DNA of 64,000 nt from assembly GCA_023614405.1 (NCBI GenBank), contig CM042694.1:89325285-89389284 (forward strand), read 5' to 3'. Within the stretch, counting starts at the first letter, position 1. Each line of letters opens with the position of its first letter. The translations under genes were made by a program, and so were the position numbers. A model generated the notes under the pieces. It searched no databases. It was not told the origin of the DNA and was given only the letters and a program-made list of their open reading frames with translations. The stretch is from Avena insularis. Taxonomy: Eukaryota > Streptophyta > Magnoliopsida > Poales > Poaceae. Shown here in pieces: positions 34,391-46,372 of this stretch.

Positions 34391-34670
34391 TTTTAGGTTT
34401 CAACGCAATTAGATAAGCCTAAACACGCGTGTAACAGCGAGCGTGCATGACCAATGCAGGCATCGGTGGGAGCAGTAGCTTATTTGCACAAGGAGTGCCG
34501 ACAGGTCTAAGTCAGCCCGTGTTGTGCTGATGGGTACTTGTTGGCCCACGTTGTGTCGACAGGTGCTCTGCCATGATGTAGCCTGCACCCAGATGGCCTA
34601 TCGACCTGCGTTGTGCCGACATCCTCCATTCGGCTCCGGCTGTGCCGATGACGTGCTAGATCCTGAAATT

Positions 34671-34730
34671 GCTAAATTTGTGTATTATTTTTGGAACTGA
34701 ATAAAAAATTTATTATTTAAAGAAATTAGC
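34671..34730 (-). repeat. Right terminal inverted repeat of the MULE
   Basis: See the left repeat; ends ...agaaattagc. Confidence 0.7.
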
Positions 34731-34739
34731 TTGAGTTGA
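34731..34739. repeat. 9 bp target duplication (right) of the MULE
   Basis: ttgagttga, identical to 26624-26632. Confidence 0.8.
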
Positions 34740-34789
34740 GGCACTAGTAGGAAGTAGGAAACCTGCTATGAGCATTCGATCTCGAACAT

Positions 34790-35200
34790 CCCTATGGGGC
34801 AAAAACCTACTAGTATGCTCTTATCCGTGTTTGATCTGGCATGAAGTCCTTGATGGACCGGGGCGCCCCAATCTCACTCCAATGGTGCATGATGTCCTGG
34901 AAGATTGGTGGGTGGATCTCTCAGAGCTGGCCTCCAAAGCCCACAATCAAAGTGCGCTCAATTGTTCTGCTGGTCTTCTGCTTGATCTGGTTGGAGCGTA
35001 ATACCATGACCTTTAGAGGTAAACCAAAGCCGATGGCTAGGGTTTTAGAGGACATAGTCAGCAAGGCTGAGAGGTGGAAGCTTGTTGGTTTTTTGTGATA
35101 TTATCTCCCTACTTTATTTTGCCTTAGGGCCCAATGTTGTGGACTTTGTAATGTTGTGTTCTCCTCCTATCTATCAATGAAAAAGGCATGCTCCTTGCGC
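34790..35200 (+). mobile_element. 3' end of a second LINE
   Basis: Readings 'PTIKVRSIVLLVFCLIWLER' (about 34954) and 'VLEDIVSKAERWKLVGFL' (about 35043) resemble the C-terminal part of L1-type ORF2; the stop at 35096 is followed by an untranslated tail with 'ctatcaatgaaaaaggcatg'. Confidence 0.5.
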
Positions 35201-37698
35201 GTTCTTGAAAAAAATACAGACCAACAGAAAAGGAAACAGTTCCGGGAAACGACACAAAAGGCAAAACCACTACAAACAGTTCCTTCTGATATATTTTTCA
35301 AAAAGTTATGGCCTTTCAAACACAAGCATATATTCTGAAAATACTAAAACAAATTTCATTTATAAAACCTTTTGGAAAATATTAAAACCCTAACTAGTCT
35401 TATTCCTTCTTTCTCACTGGATCGGTGGTGGTGGGGCTCTAGCGAGCTTCCCAACGGCGCTCCAGCAAGATAGGGAGGATAGGAAAGGGACAAGTGGCTC
35501 GGAGAGATTCTAGGGATGGGTCAGATGTGGTGATGGGGTGCTCGAAAGGTGGAGATCAAAGAGCACGGTGGCATCCTATAGTCGAGGATGACCCCGATGT
35601 CTTCATACACCACTAAGCCCGGCGAGAGTGGCTATGACCTAGTGGGGTTCTAGGGAGTGTGGTGGTTGGGTTGATTTGGGGAATTGGGGCTAGGGAGGGA
35701 GAATCACTTGGACACCATGCAAGAGGGTTCGATCTCATCGACGGTGAGGTGGTGCTCGCCTCGACCAGATATTGGGTTGGAGGATGATTGGGAGGGAGAG
35801 AGGGGAGGTGCAGGGGTGGGCTGGCACTAGGGGCTACATAAATAGGCGGGAGAGGGGGTGCTAAGCGTGGCCGACACAGATGGGCATGTTGACGCGGCCA
35901 CGGATAAGTCCGGCGATAGTGGCGATGGCGTGGCGGCTGGAGAGCATGCGAGGGAGGGTGGATGGCAGAGCCGAGCAGCGTTAGTGGCGTTGTTGTGCCC
36001 TGACGGGTCGTTGTCACGGCGATGCAAGCGGTAGGGACATGTGGTGCCAGGGGCAATGCAGGGATGATCAGTGAGCAAGCTGAGCCAGAAGGGGGGCGAG
36101 GGGCGCGATGGAGGATGGTCGGTGATGACCACAGTTGGGTGGCTGGTAGTTAACTGAACTTTGACACTTGGTGACATAAATTCAGAGAAGGAATGTGGGG
36201 GATGTGGTGATCAGAAAGGATTGAGGTTTCATTTCCTGGATGTGGAACTCAGAGAGGTACACTTTTGATGCTTGGATATTTTCAAGATTCCCAACTTGCT
36301 GCATATAGAAATTTGAAAATTCAAAACATCATGAATGAAAACATCTAACAATGGTTGGGTTTTAGGGATCCAAAAGAGATGGGGTTTCTTTTGTTGGATG
36401 GAGCGAGCAATGGCCTCCAACCTTCATGTTCAATGTTTTGCAAAAGCCCAAACTTTGTCTATGTAGAAATTCGAAAATATCAAATCTTCTAAAATTCAAA
36501 TTTGAAAATTGAGCAAGCAAATGTGAAGTTTTTGAACCCATCTTTTTATATGTTGTTGGAATGGACCTAGAGCATCCATTTTGGGTAGTGGCAAATTTTA
36601 GAAAAATGTTTTGGATAGCTTTTATATTTAAAAAGGATTTTGGACATAAACTTCACTAGGGTATTAGGGACTTTCGTACATGGTACCTAGAAAATATTTT
36701 TGCATATTTGAGCTACATATGCCCTATAGATCATCCCCTATTTTTGTTGGATTTTTCAAAAGCATGTAGATGGTACTTCTTTTGGAAAGCTTGGGGTTTT
36801 TTCTTTTATAAGGAAAAGGGAAATATAAAAGGTAGATTTTCTTTTGGGAAAATAATCTTGGGTAAAACTAGCCTGCATTTGTCAAGTCTAATGTTCAATT
36901 TCAAGTTTCAACTTGGGCCATGGCTTGAGAACTTGAGAAGTGGCAAAGCAAATGGGAAAACTCCAAATAGAGGCCAAAATATTTAGGGTTTTAGGGAAAA
37001 GTTAAGAAGGCAAAAAATTGGCTTGTTACAAGCTTTATTATGTGTCAGGATCTATATCTACATATATTTATACCTAATATGTATGACACTTCACCCAATT
37101 TTTTTATCGAAAAGCTTTTCTAGCGCATAACCAAGATTATATGTGAGGAGAGAGACAACAGATTATACCCTCAAACTAGCATAACCTTTGTCAATGACTA
37201 GGTTGATGTAGACATGAGTTGATCCCTGCAAATAGACTTGTATGGTAGCAAGGAGATGTGTTATCCCTCGAACTGCTCCCTCGATCAAGTGTCAGTAGTG
37301 CAACACCTCCATGGTATCAACATGTAAATATCTGACAGTGCTTCCATGATCATCAACTAGATTAGATCTAGCTAGAGAGTAGAGAACCACATCGATGATG
37401 AAGTAGATCTCCATGTCGATCTCCCAGCATCGTCGGTACATCGTCATCGCGAGGAGAAGGAGGCGATAGCGCGACATCTATGGGTGGTGTCGTCGGCATG
37501 ATGACGGTGGCTTGGGGTGGCGAGCAACCTAGGGTTAGGCTTGGCCGCCCTGCCTCTCTTCTTTATATAGGGGCTAAGTCGGCCCCTTTTCCTATCCACC
37601 AAGCCATCGGGAGGTAGGGCTAGGGTTAACCTATGATGACCTGATAGCAAATTACACGTAGGGGAGCCGACAACATGTGTCAGCATCTGGGACGACTG
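35201..37698. other. No gene seen
   Basis: 35400-36170 is G-rich on plus with Pro/Ser/His-rich frames on minus that look like composition artefacts. 36180-37000 is AT-rich with 'aatttgaaaattcaaa' phrases common in grass LTRs. 37430-37690 resembles a minus-strand promoter and leader (tttatatagggg near 37562) but no gene follows. Probably unrecognised retroelement sequence; it is the target into which e2 inserted. Confidence 0.4.
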
Positions 37699-37703
37699 GT
37701 GTT
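37699..37703. repeat. Target-site duplication (left) of e2
   Basis: gtgtt, matched at 47780-47784. Confidence 0.8.
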
Positions 37704-39112
37704 TGATGACTGCAAGTGCACAGATCGTTTGTAGCTAGTTTCGAAATAAAAATATTGATCCCACATGGAGCAGTAGGCGAAAGACTAAAATGCTTTTAAT
37801 TAAATCTAAACGAAATACTTAAGGAATAAATTTAAGATGCAAGAAAAGTAGAGTTGTTTTGGGTTTTTGATTGAACGAAGCAATTTAAAGTTAAGTAAAA
37901 CTTAATGCAGAAAGTAAGAATTGCGTATGTAAAAGAACTTGGAACTGCAATAGGAAAGAGGCATTCTCAGGGAGTGGTGGATACACCACTAGCAATTTAG
38001 ACTAACCATTCAAGATTATTATAACGAATATTTTCATGATATGTATGGTTGTCGGAGGAGCTCTATATATGGATAAATAGGTAGCAACCACTGCTCACAT
38101 CATCCTTCATAACCACAGGTGACAAATAAACGATATCAATTGTATTATCCCGCTATTAAGTGATTTCTCCCATGGCATGGACATGGCTTTATGAGTTCTC
38201 CTTGATTCCCCAAGTTAGTACGTAAAGAATGACAACAACTTTATAGTCACAGTAAGTGTTATCATCCTTCCGTCCACCAACAAGTAATCCCCTTCATCAA
38301 GTCCCCATAAGAGGCAAATATTAAGGAGGTGCACAACTCCCAACATCAAGATGAAGACAATTAACTTATACACATAATGATATATAACATAATAATCTCT
38401 ATCTTATATCAATCATATGCTAGGGTTTCTCCATCTCCCCAAGAACTAATGATCTACTCAGACATGGAGGCAATCAACATCATAGCAATGGTAATAGAAT
38501 CAATTGCAAATGAATAGTTCTTGTATAAATCCACAACGAGTACGGAAATTACAACAAGATCTATATGGGTGAAGATGGGATGGATGGAGATGATGGTGGT
38601 GCCGCGGTTGATGAAGATGAAGATTGATGCTTTGGCCTCCCAGATCTACGTATGGCGAAGATGGATCCCATGGGAAAGTTCCCCCTCCAGATTCCTTCCG
38701 GAGGTGAGGTATTCGGTGATTTCAGGGTGTTCGGTATGTCGTCTCCCTGATCCAGTTGCATGGGTGAAACTATTTGAGGAGGCGGTGGCGGCTCCAACTA
38801 TACGACCACAACTATACGGACAAAAAAGTATTCCGGTCATATAGTTGGTCATTAAACTCTCTGGAGGCCTTGGTCGCTTCGGGTTTTCTTCTGGTGTTAT
38901 TGATATTTCCCAAATAAGAGATTTACGTTGTTTTTTACTCCTTTTCTCCCTAGTACGGCTGCTCCAAGAATTGTGTCCATTGGATCCATCATCTGTCCTG
39001 ATCCTGGTGAAAACAGACATAAAATATGCGCGCAAACACCGTAAAATACCAAGATCCTACATCTACAATGCAAAATAATAATATAAAACATGATGAAAAT
39101 ACGCACTCATCA
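37704..39112 (-). repeat. e2 3' LTR (left copy)
   Basis: tgatgactgcaagtgcacag ... cgcactcatca on the plus strand. It includes a hairpin unit at 38794-38846 (ccaactatacgacc with ggtcatatagttgg). Confidence 0.85.
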
Positions 39113-39127
39113 ATTTCCCCAAGCTTA
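39113..39127 (-). promoter_or_regulatory. Polypurine tract of e2
   Basis: On minus taagcttggggaaat abuts the LTR start tgatgagtgc; compare aagcttggggaggt in e1. Confidence 0.65.
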
Positions 39128-40099
39128 GACTCTTGCTTATCTCGAGCAAGTTTGGCTTAATGGATGTGATCCTCATATTCATGAAGCTGACTCGATAAAA
39201 TAAATGAGGCAGTTGCAACATGTGTTTATCATATATGATACATAAGAATAAGTTCATGAATAGTACCTTACTCGAACCATCCGAGTAATATTAGAAGGCT
39301 TCCACACCTTAGTGATCAATAGTTCACAAAAGATGAATCGAAACATGATGTAAAAGTATTCGGTTCAACCAAATGAGTTGGCGAGGTAGTCCCAAGTGTT
39401 TTAGGATTAACATATTAACTTGGGATTCAAAATCTCAAAACGCTTCTTTGTCATACCACAATATAGTGGTGTATGCCTATTTGCTCTTTGCACATTCGCT
39501 CTTTTTCTTCTTCTTCTTCTTTTTTATATATATGCTCACACTTTTGTTTAAGTGTTGTGCAAAGAAGCTAGCCATACATTCCACTTCATGTAGGAATCCA
39601 AAGTTTAACGATCTCAATTATCAAATTATAATTGTATATGAAGCATCTTTATGACTTGAAGATTCTACCTTTACTTGTCCTCACTCTATTTTGATAGTAC
39701 TTTTAATTTTCCTTTGTTCAAGATTTCTTTTTCAATTTGACTAATCATATTATTTTTAATTTTGTAAATCAAACCATGAACTTACAACATATCGATTAAA
39801 TTATCTTTATTTGTTCCATTAATAACAATGGTGTGGAATACTCCTATTGATATCATCAAGTGCAAGTAAAATTATACTCAAGCCATTCATATATCCAATA
39901 GGACAAACACAAACTCAATATTGCTCCATATATGATAATAAACTCGGAATTTATAAAAGGGATTGACTATTCCTGAGGGGAATTCAAATGATGCAAACTT
40001 TATTTCTAAACTCGAACTAATGCAAAACTAAGATAGTAATATAAAATTTGTAAGATAGAGTACAAGGTTTTAAATATCTCCCCAAGCTTGGAATCAAGC
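39128..40099 (-). other. e2 3' untranslated region
   Basis: AT-rich, no ORF supported; includes a ttcttcttctt run near 39510. Confidence 0.5.
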
Positions 40100-40860
40100 C
40101 AGGCGGGATCAAATAACTCCTTGTTGGTACCTATTTCTCCTCCTGGGTAGGAAGAGTATTGCCCTCTTCTTTTGTGTTGCCATCTTTAACTATGCTTGCA
40201 AAGCGGATGCTGAGCGCGGCCACGTCGTATTGAAGCTTCAACATTTTCTTCTTGAGGAATTTCTTCTCATCTGTCAACTAAAAAATAGTTTTAATCAAGA
40301 AACCAACTCTACCACTGATGTCATCGACCTTTTTCTCAAGGTCTTTGCTCATAATCCAGTAGGAGTCAATCCCTTCTCCAATTGTTTCAACACATGCCTT
40401 CAAAGATTTTTCCAACTCATATATCTTATCGTGAATCTCGTCTTGCTGCACCTTCTTAGTTTTAAGAGGTGATGGACCAAGAGGAGGTTTATAATAGGAT
40501 CATATGATGTAGAGATAGGGATTAGGGTGATACTCATCCTTACTCTTTCCTCGCTCAGATTGCCCCATCATATCCATCCTTTGCGGGAACATATCCTCCC
40601 ACATTGGGAGAGGCTTGATCTTCGGGTTGGACGATGATGATCATTTTGGTTCTACTTCTTCGATCATCTTCACGGGTTTCTCTTCTTTATTCCTCTAGAT
40701 CTTGTTGACTTGGAAGGGCTGCGTGGCTTCGCTGCACGGATGTTGTTAGAGGGTCTTGTATAGGGATGGCGAGGATTTTTTGAGGCTGGAGGCTAGAGCT
40801 ATTCGAAAACTTAATGAAAATAGTTAGATGCGATCGGCTTTAAAAGGGGAGGTCGAAAAC
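40100..40860 (-). pseudogene. Coiled-coil ORF remnant at the env position of e2
   Basis: A minus-strand reading includes 'LPMWEDMFPQRMDMMGQSER' (about 40610), then a heptad-rich segment 'DEIHDKIYELEKSLKACVET' and 'EKKFLKKKMLKLQYDVAALS', ending near 40105. Stops interrupt it near 40497, 40280 and 40138. It occupies the place of the 322-codon protein of e1 but shares no obvious sequence with it. No known domain was recognised. Confidence 0.4.
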
Positions 40861-40883
40861 CCTAGCCGCCTTTCATAACGAGC

Positions 40884-41340
40884 AACTATACGGGAGCGTC
40901 CCGTATAGGTCCCGCCATATAGTTACGAACTGATTATAGAATTTCTTCTACGGTGGAAACAACTATACGGCCGGAACTATACGAGCGGGAATTTTTACTC
41001 CCGCTGTATAGTTGGTCGTTAAACCGTCTGTACTTCGAATAATTTTTTTGGAGATGGTTTGATATCTATACGATCACAACTATACGGGTGGAATTTTTAC
41101 TCCCGTCATATAGTTGGTCGTTAAACTATTAGTGTCCAGAAAGGAGCTTTTGTCAAAGGCATCGATATCTATACGAGGCCAACTATACGGACAGAATTTT
41201 TATTCCTGTCATATAGTTGGTCGTTAAACTATTAGTACCTTTTGTGGACGAAAGGGGTGATGTCGAAACATCTATACGACTGCAACTATACTGCCGAATT
41301 TTTTATTTCCGTCGTATAGTTGGTTTTTAAACCTTCTGGA
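40884..41340 (-). repeat. Tandem hairpin array in e2 (five units, about 103 bp period)
   Basis: Same design as the e1 array: ctatacgrcc half-sites, then an inverted box (ctgtatag, catatag, cgtatag) and 'ttggtcgttaaac'. The inverted box falls near 40915, 41005, 41107, 41210 and 41313 (spacings 90, 102, 103, 103). It lies directly after the integrase and before the coiled-coil remnant. Confidence 0.85.
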
Positions 41341-41614
41341 TCCACCAAAAATTACCTGCTTCCCCGAGAATTCTTTATTTATCTGAAACTTAACGAAATA
41401 TCAAGTTTTGACAGAAAAATGACAACTTAATTTTTCGACCAATATTGGCATCATCAATCTTCCTTTTTCTTCACTAGAACTTCAAATGTTCCTTATTTAA
41501 CACAACCTCAATTAAAACTTAAATAAAATTAAAAACTTACTCAAACCTTTACTTCGCATGGGTTGCCTCTCATGAAGTGCTCTTTTATGGTTAATAGCTT
41601 GACCGTAGTGTTGC

Positions 41615-42910
41615 TCATTTCGTCTCAAGTCCATTTTTATTGCAGTTGTCATTCCTTGTATATCTTTTCTTAATCACCTCTTCTAGGGTGATCACTTGTA
41701 TGGTGACTGCACTTATATCTTCTTTTACTCGATAATGCTTCAAGCGTTGTCCATTTACCACCCATGAAAGAGAGGGTGTTTTTCCTTGGAGCTTCACTGA
41801 TCCCGATGAATAAGCTTCTTCAACTATATAAGGGCCTTCCCACTTTGATCTGAGCTTTCCTGAAAACAACTTAAGTTGAGAATTATGGAGCAACACTTTG
41901 TCTCCACTTTTAAAGGTCTTATTTTCTATTTTTCTATCATGCCATCTTTTCACTTTTTCTTTAAACAAGCTAGCATTCTCATAAGCCTTACCACTAAACT
42001 CATCTAAAGCATGAATATCTAATAAATGTTTTTCTCCTACTGCTTTAAGATCATAGTTTAGGTTCTTAATCACCCAGAAAGCTTTGTGTTCCAATTCTAA
42101 AGGTAAATGGCATGCCTTACTGTATACCATCTTATAAGGTGTCATACCCATTGGATTTTTAAACGCAGTACGGTATGCCCATAAAGTGTCATTTAACTTG
42201 TATGGCTAATCTTTTCTTGATTTGTCCACCATCATCTCAAGTATGGTCTTTAATTCTCTATTTGAGAGTTCCACTTGACCACTGGTTTGAGGATGATATG
42301 GTGAAGCAACACGGTGAGTTACTCCATATTTGCTGAGGATTTTCCTGAAAGTTCCTTTCATAAAATGAGAACCACCATCAGTGATTAAAAATCTAGAAAC
42401 TCCAAACCTGGGGAATATAACATCCTTGATCATCTTCACTGAGGCAGCTGCATCTGCATGGCTTGTTGTAATAGCTTCAACCCATTTAGTAACATAATCG
42501 ACAACAACAAGAATATGAGTGTGACCATTTGATTCTATAAAAGGTTCCATGTAATCCATTCCCCATACATCAAAGGTTTTGATTATAATACTATAATTTG
42601 TTGCCATTTCTTGTCTCCTACCTATATTACCTCTTCTTAGGCAAGCATCACAGTGTTCTACATACCTATGTGCGTCCTTGAGCAAGGTGGGCCAATAGAA
42701 TCCGGATTGAAGTACCTTTGCTGCAGTTCGCTTGTCTACGTGATGTCCTCCATACGGGCTGTCATGACAAGCTTGAAAAATTGCATTCATTTCATGGTTA
42801 GGAACACACTTCTGGATCATTCTATCAGGTCCATGACGATATAGATACGGATCATCCCAAAAGTAATATTTAAGATCATTAAAGAATTTCATCCTTTGAT
42901 TTCTTATCAT
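41615..42910 (-). pseudogene. Integrase of e2
   Basis: From 42910 the frame gives an HHCC zinc-binding domain (His49, His56, Cys87, Cys90) and the catalytic core with Asp119 ('GMDYM'), Asp178 ('TDGGSHF') and Glu214 ('GQVELSNRE'), all DDE residues present. A single TAG near 42206, in a place where Trp is usual, ends this frame; the same frame resumes to 41615 with the C-terminal domain ('MTPYKMVYSKACHLPLE', 'GDKVLLHNSQLKLF', 'WEGPYIVEEAYSSGSVKL'). Apart from that stop it is well preserved. It would insert the cDNA into chromosomal DNA. It follows the reverse transcriptase with a short degenerate gap. Confidence 0.8.
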
Positions 42911-44447
42911 TCCAGGAGGTATAAATTTTACTGCGAGATAATTAGCATAATCCGCATACCAAGGATCAGCAATTTCAACACTTGCTATATTCTCTCAGAA
43001 ATGACTCATTTATAGGTACGGGGTCAGTAATTATTCCCTCCATCCTAGAGAGATGATCTGCTACCGGATTATCCTTACCCCTCCTATCTACTATTTGCAG
43101 ATCATATTCTTGTAGTAATAGAACCCACCTAATCAATTAGGGGTTCACATCCTTTTTCACAAGGAGGTTACGCAAAGCTTGGTGATCCATATGAACTATT
43201 ACCTTAGAATTAATGATGTAAGATCTGAATTTGTCGCAAGGAAAAATTATAGTTAGGAACTCTTTTTCTGTAGTAGCATAATTTTTCTGAATTTTATTAA
43301 GAGGTCTACTAGCGTAATAAATAACATGTAAATTCTTTCTGTCTTGCTGTCCTAACACAGCCCCTAAAGCATAGTCACTAGCATCACACATGATTTCGAA
43401 AGGTTCATCCCATTTTGGATATTGCATGATGGGTGTTGAAACTAATTTGTTTTTAAGGTTCTCAAAAGCTGCAATGCAATTATGGTCTAAGTAGAAGGGA
43501 GTTTTTTTCTCAAGAAGGTTGGTGAGAGACATAGCTATTTTAGCAAAATGTTTTATAAAACGCTTATAAAAACCTGCATGTCCCAGAAACATTTTTAAGT
43601 TTTTTATGTCCTGAGGTATTGGAAGATTTTCTATAGCATTTATATTGGTTTTATCTATTTCTATCCCCTTCTCCGAAACCTTATGCCCAAAAACTTTACC
43701 TTCTCTCTCCATAAAATGGCATTGTTCCCAATTCAAAACCAAATTTGATTGCCTGCACCTCTGCAAAACTTTGGTTAGATTGTAGAGGCAATTATCAAAG
43801 GTTGTTTCACAAACAACAAAATCATTTGTTAGAACTTCCATAGTTATCTCAACAAAATCATCAAAGATTTTTAAAACACATTCTTGAAAAGTCGCTGCTG
43901 CGTTACATAAGCCAAACAAAATTAATCTATAAGCATATGTGCCATAAGGGCAAGTGAAAGTTGTTTTCTCTTGATCTTCCAGTTGTATGGCAATTTGAGA
44001 ATATCCAAAATAACCTTCAAGAAAACATAAAGAAGAATTATTGCTAAGTCTTTCTAAAATTTTATTCATAAATGGTATTGGTTTATGATTTTTCTATGTC
44101 TCGTGGTTTAGTTTCCTAAAATTAATGCACATACGATATCCAATAATAGGTCTTACAGGAACTATCTCACCATCCTTATTCATAGCAGCATCAAGACCAC
44201 CTTGTCTTGGTATGCAATGAGCTGTGCTAACCCACTTACTGTCACAAATATGATATATTGTGCCTGCATCTAATAAGGATATAACCTCTTTTCTTACTAC
44301 TTCTTTCATGTTCGGATTAAGCCTTCTTTGTGTATCAACTACAGGTTCAGCATCATCAAGCATGGTAATCTTATATGTTACAGTAGATGGATCTATTCCT
44401 TTAATATCACTTAGAGTATATCCAAAGGCTTCACGATGCTTAATCAA
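42911..44447 (-). pseudogene. Reverse transcriptase/RNase H of e2
   Basis: Begins 'MIKHREAFGYTLSDIKGIDP' and 'VRKEVISLLDAGTIYHI' (44447-44094), one stop at 44094, then continues through the palm and connection ('GYSQIAIQLEDQEKTTFTCP', 'LFGLCNAAATFQ') and RNase H ('FEIMCDASDYALGAVLGQ', 'ATTEKEFLTIIF', 'VIVHMDHQALRNLL') to 43137 and a degenerate tail. The catalytic aspartate pair is damaged: the box reads LTNDF at about 43830-43818, so polymerase activity is lost. It would copy genomic RNA into DNA from a tRNA primer in cytoplasmic particles. Confidence 0.8.
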
Positions 44448-44528
44448 GACCGAAATGATTTTATTTGTTTCATTTTCTGATAGATTTTTGCTAATAATAA
44501 CAGGACATTTATTTTCATTATCTAAAAA

Positions 44529-45272
44529 CTAATACCTCATATCATCTGGAAGTTGTTTCAATTTAATTGGCGGAGGTTCTTCATCTCCTTTTCTTACCAG
44601 TTCTTCATAGTCATGTGGATTTTGTGCTTCCGGAACTAAATCAAGGTAATCATCCATGTCTTCTCTCTCCTCATCATCCGGTGCTTCCTCCCAATTAATT
44701 AGGCTCCTCTCTAATTCATCTTGTGGAGTACTGAAATGAATTGCAGCTAGCTCGGCAATTGTTTTCTCTTCCTTGATATCTTCCACTTCATATGGCCTCT
44801 TCTTTAGTTTGGCAAAGTGGAAAGTCATTTCCTCTTCTCCAAACATTAGTGAAATAGTCTCCTTCTTATTATCAACTCGAGCTTTGGTTATGGAAATAAA
44901 AGGCCTGCCTAAAAGAATAGGACAAAAAGAATCTTGAGGCATGTCAACAATGTGAAAATCAAGGGGGTACATGAGTGATCCAATAAATACATAGATGTTT
45001 CTGATAACTCCCTCCAGTTTTATATTAGTTCTATTAAAAAATTTAATAGTAGTATCTACCGGTTCCATATCTGGATTATTTAAATTGTAGCGAAGTTCCT
45101 CATAAAGTGATGAAGGCATAATATTTATAGTGGAAATTGGCTCGCAAATTCCGTATAAGAAAGTTTCTCCATAATATACAGGAGTCATAGGTTTAGAAGT
45201 TTCGTTACCTCGTACATTACCTTCGATGAATTCTGAGGTTTCAAAGTCTAGCATAATCACTTCATTATCCAC
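44529..45272 (-). pseudogene. Aspartic protease region of e2
   Basis: An open frame of 247 codons with 'PISTINIMPSSLYEELR' in place of the catalytic box and 'FCPILLGRPFISITKARVD' downstream, as in Athila proteases. The catalytic Asp-x-Gly is not visible (ICEPIST instead), so it is probably inactive despite the open frame. An acidic linker (DDEEREDMDDYLD) follows, leading into the reverse transcriptase. It overlaps the gag frame by 16 bases in another phase, likely through a frameshift. Confidence 0.65.
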
Positions 45273-46285
45273 TGTTCGTGCTTCATAAGATCCTTTAATA
45301 TAACATTATTTATATTGGTAGCTTCGGGGTATTTTTCTAGTTTCTTTAATCTTCTCTTTATTTGTTCTTCCTCTTTTTGGTTTTTCTTGATATTCTCTTG
45401 AATAGGTGCAGAGGAGAATTCTTCCATTAGCGCTCTTGCACGCTTCTTTTCTTCGAGGGGTTTATGGGGTTCCCATTCTGTAGGTACCTGCAAATGCCCT
45501 ACATAATTCTCAATAATTTTCTTTATTGAGTAAGAATCAATACCAAGGGTTTTAATCATTACACAAGTCCTTTCATCTGCAAGGAAATCATTAACACAAG
45601 CATATTCATAAAAACTATTTGTAATGTTCTCGTCATTTTTAAGATTTTCCATTTCCTCCCTCATTTTCATTATTAATTTCCAAGCTTCATCATAGGTATA
45701 AGATAGAAAACTACCATTAGAAGGAGTGTCTAAATTCATTCTATTCTCATTATTAAGCCCTCCATAAAAAGTGTGAGTGATTAACCAATCAGGCAAACGA
45801 TGATGGGGGCAATTATCTAGATAGCTCTTGTACCTTAGATACCCTTCATACAAACCCTCATTAGGATTGTTTTTGAAACTGGTAATAATAACTCTCATCC
45901 TTTGAGCTTTGCTTTCTGAGTAATATTTTGATAGGAAATTGGTTGTCAATTCTGTCCAAGTCCTTGGTGCTTCTGCACAAAAAGATATATACCAGTCGTA
46001 AACATTATTAGATAGAGTTTGTCTAAACAACTAGGTTTTAACCATATCAAGATCACGGTCGTCGAATATAAAGGAACTGAGAACGTCTTAAAAGAATTGT
46101 AAGTGTCCATATGGACTCTCTTCATTGGTTTCTGCAAATTTATTAGAGTGCAGTAGTTCAAATAATAAAGGGTGGATCTCGATTCCATTCGGATTTATGC
46201 TTTTATTGACAGTTATAAAAGTGTCCATTGGTGAACCTATTTTCCTTACTGCCTCAAGCTGGATTAAATGTTGAGTGTTGTCCAT
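45257..46285 (-). pseudogene. Gag of e2
   Basis: The N-terminal piece opens 'MDNTQHLIQLEAVRKIGSP' (46285-46088), a short break follows, and the core resumes at 46030: 'LFRQTLSNNVYDWYISFC', 'TNFLSKYYSESKAQRMRV' and 'CPHHRLPDWLITHTFYGGL', standard Athila gag motifs. The C-terminal third is Lys/Glu-rich and helical. A TAG near 46032 and a frameshift between the pieces disrupt it. Confidence 0.75.
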
Positions 46286-46372
46286 TGTTGTGGTCCTGCA
46301 ACTTAAATTAAAAATTAGTATAACAAAAGTAAATAACTAAAAGTAAAGTGACTTATAGCGCTAAGCTCCCCA

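Larger units (their letters stand above)
26633..34730. mobile_element. Mutator-like element (MULE) with four gene units
   Basis: The ends are inverted repeats: left gcctaatatttttttaaata (26633-) against the reverse complement of the right end, gctaatttctttaaataata (to 34730). Homology continues about 60 bp and includes attcaattctaaaataatac against attcagttccaaaaataata. A 9 bp duplication flanks the 8.1 kb element. GC-rich subterminal regions hold inverted copies of a gttgtgctgac/gtgccgacag phrase (26710-26900 and 34490-34650). Left to right it holds a transposase and a PMD gene on plus, and a basic-protein gene and a GRF zinc-finger gene on minus. This convergent plan recalls MuDR. All are decayed, so it is not autonomous now. 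Confidence 0.8.

Noticed and set aside
35613..36177. Pro/His/Ser-rich minus-strand frames
   Set aside because: Composition effect of a G-rich plus strand; no domain, no splice partner.
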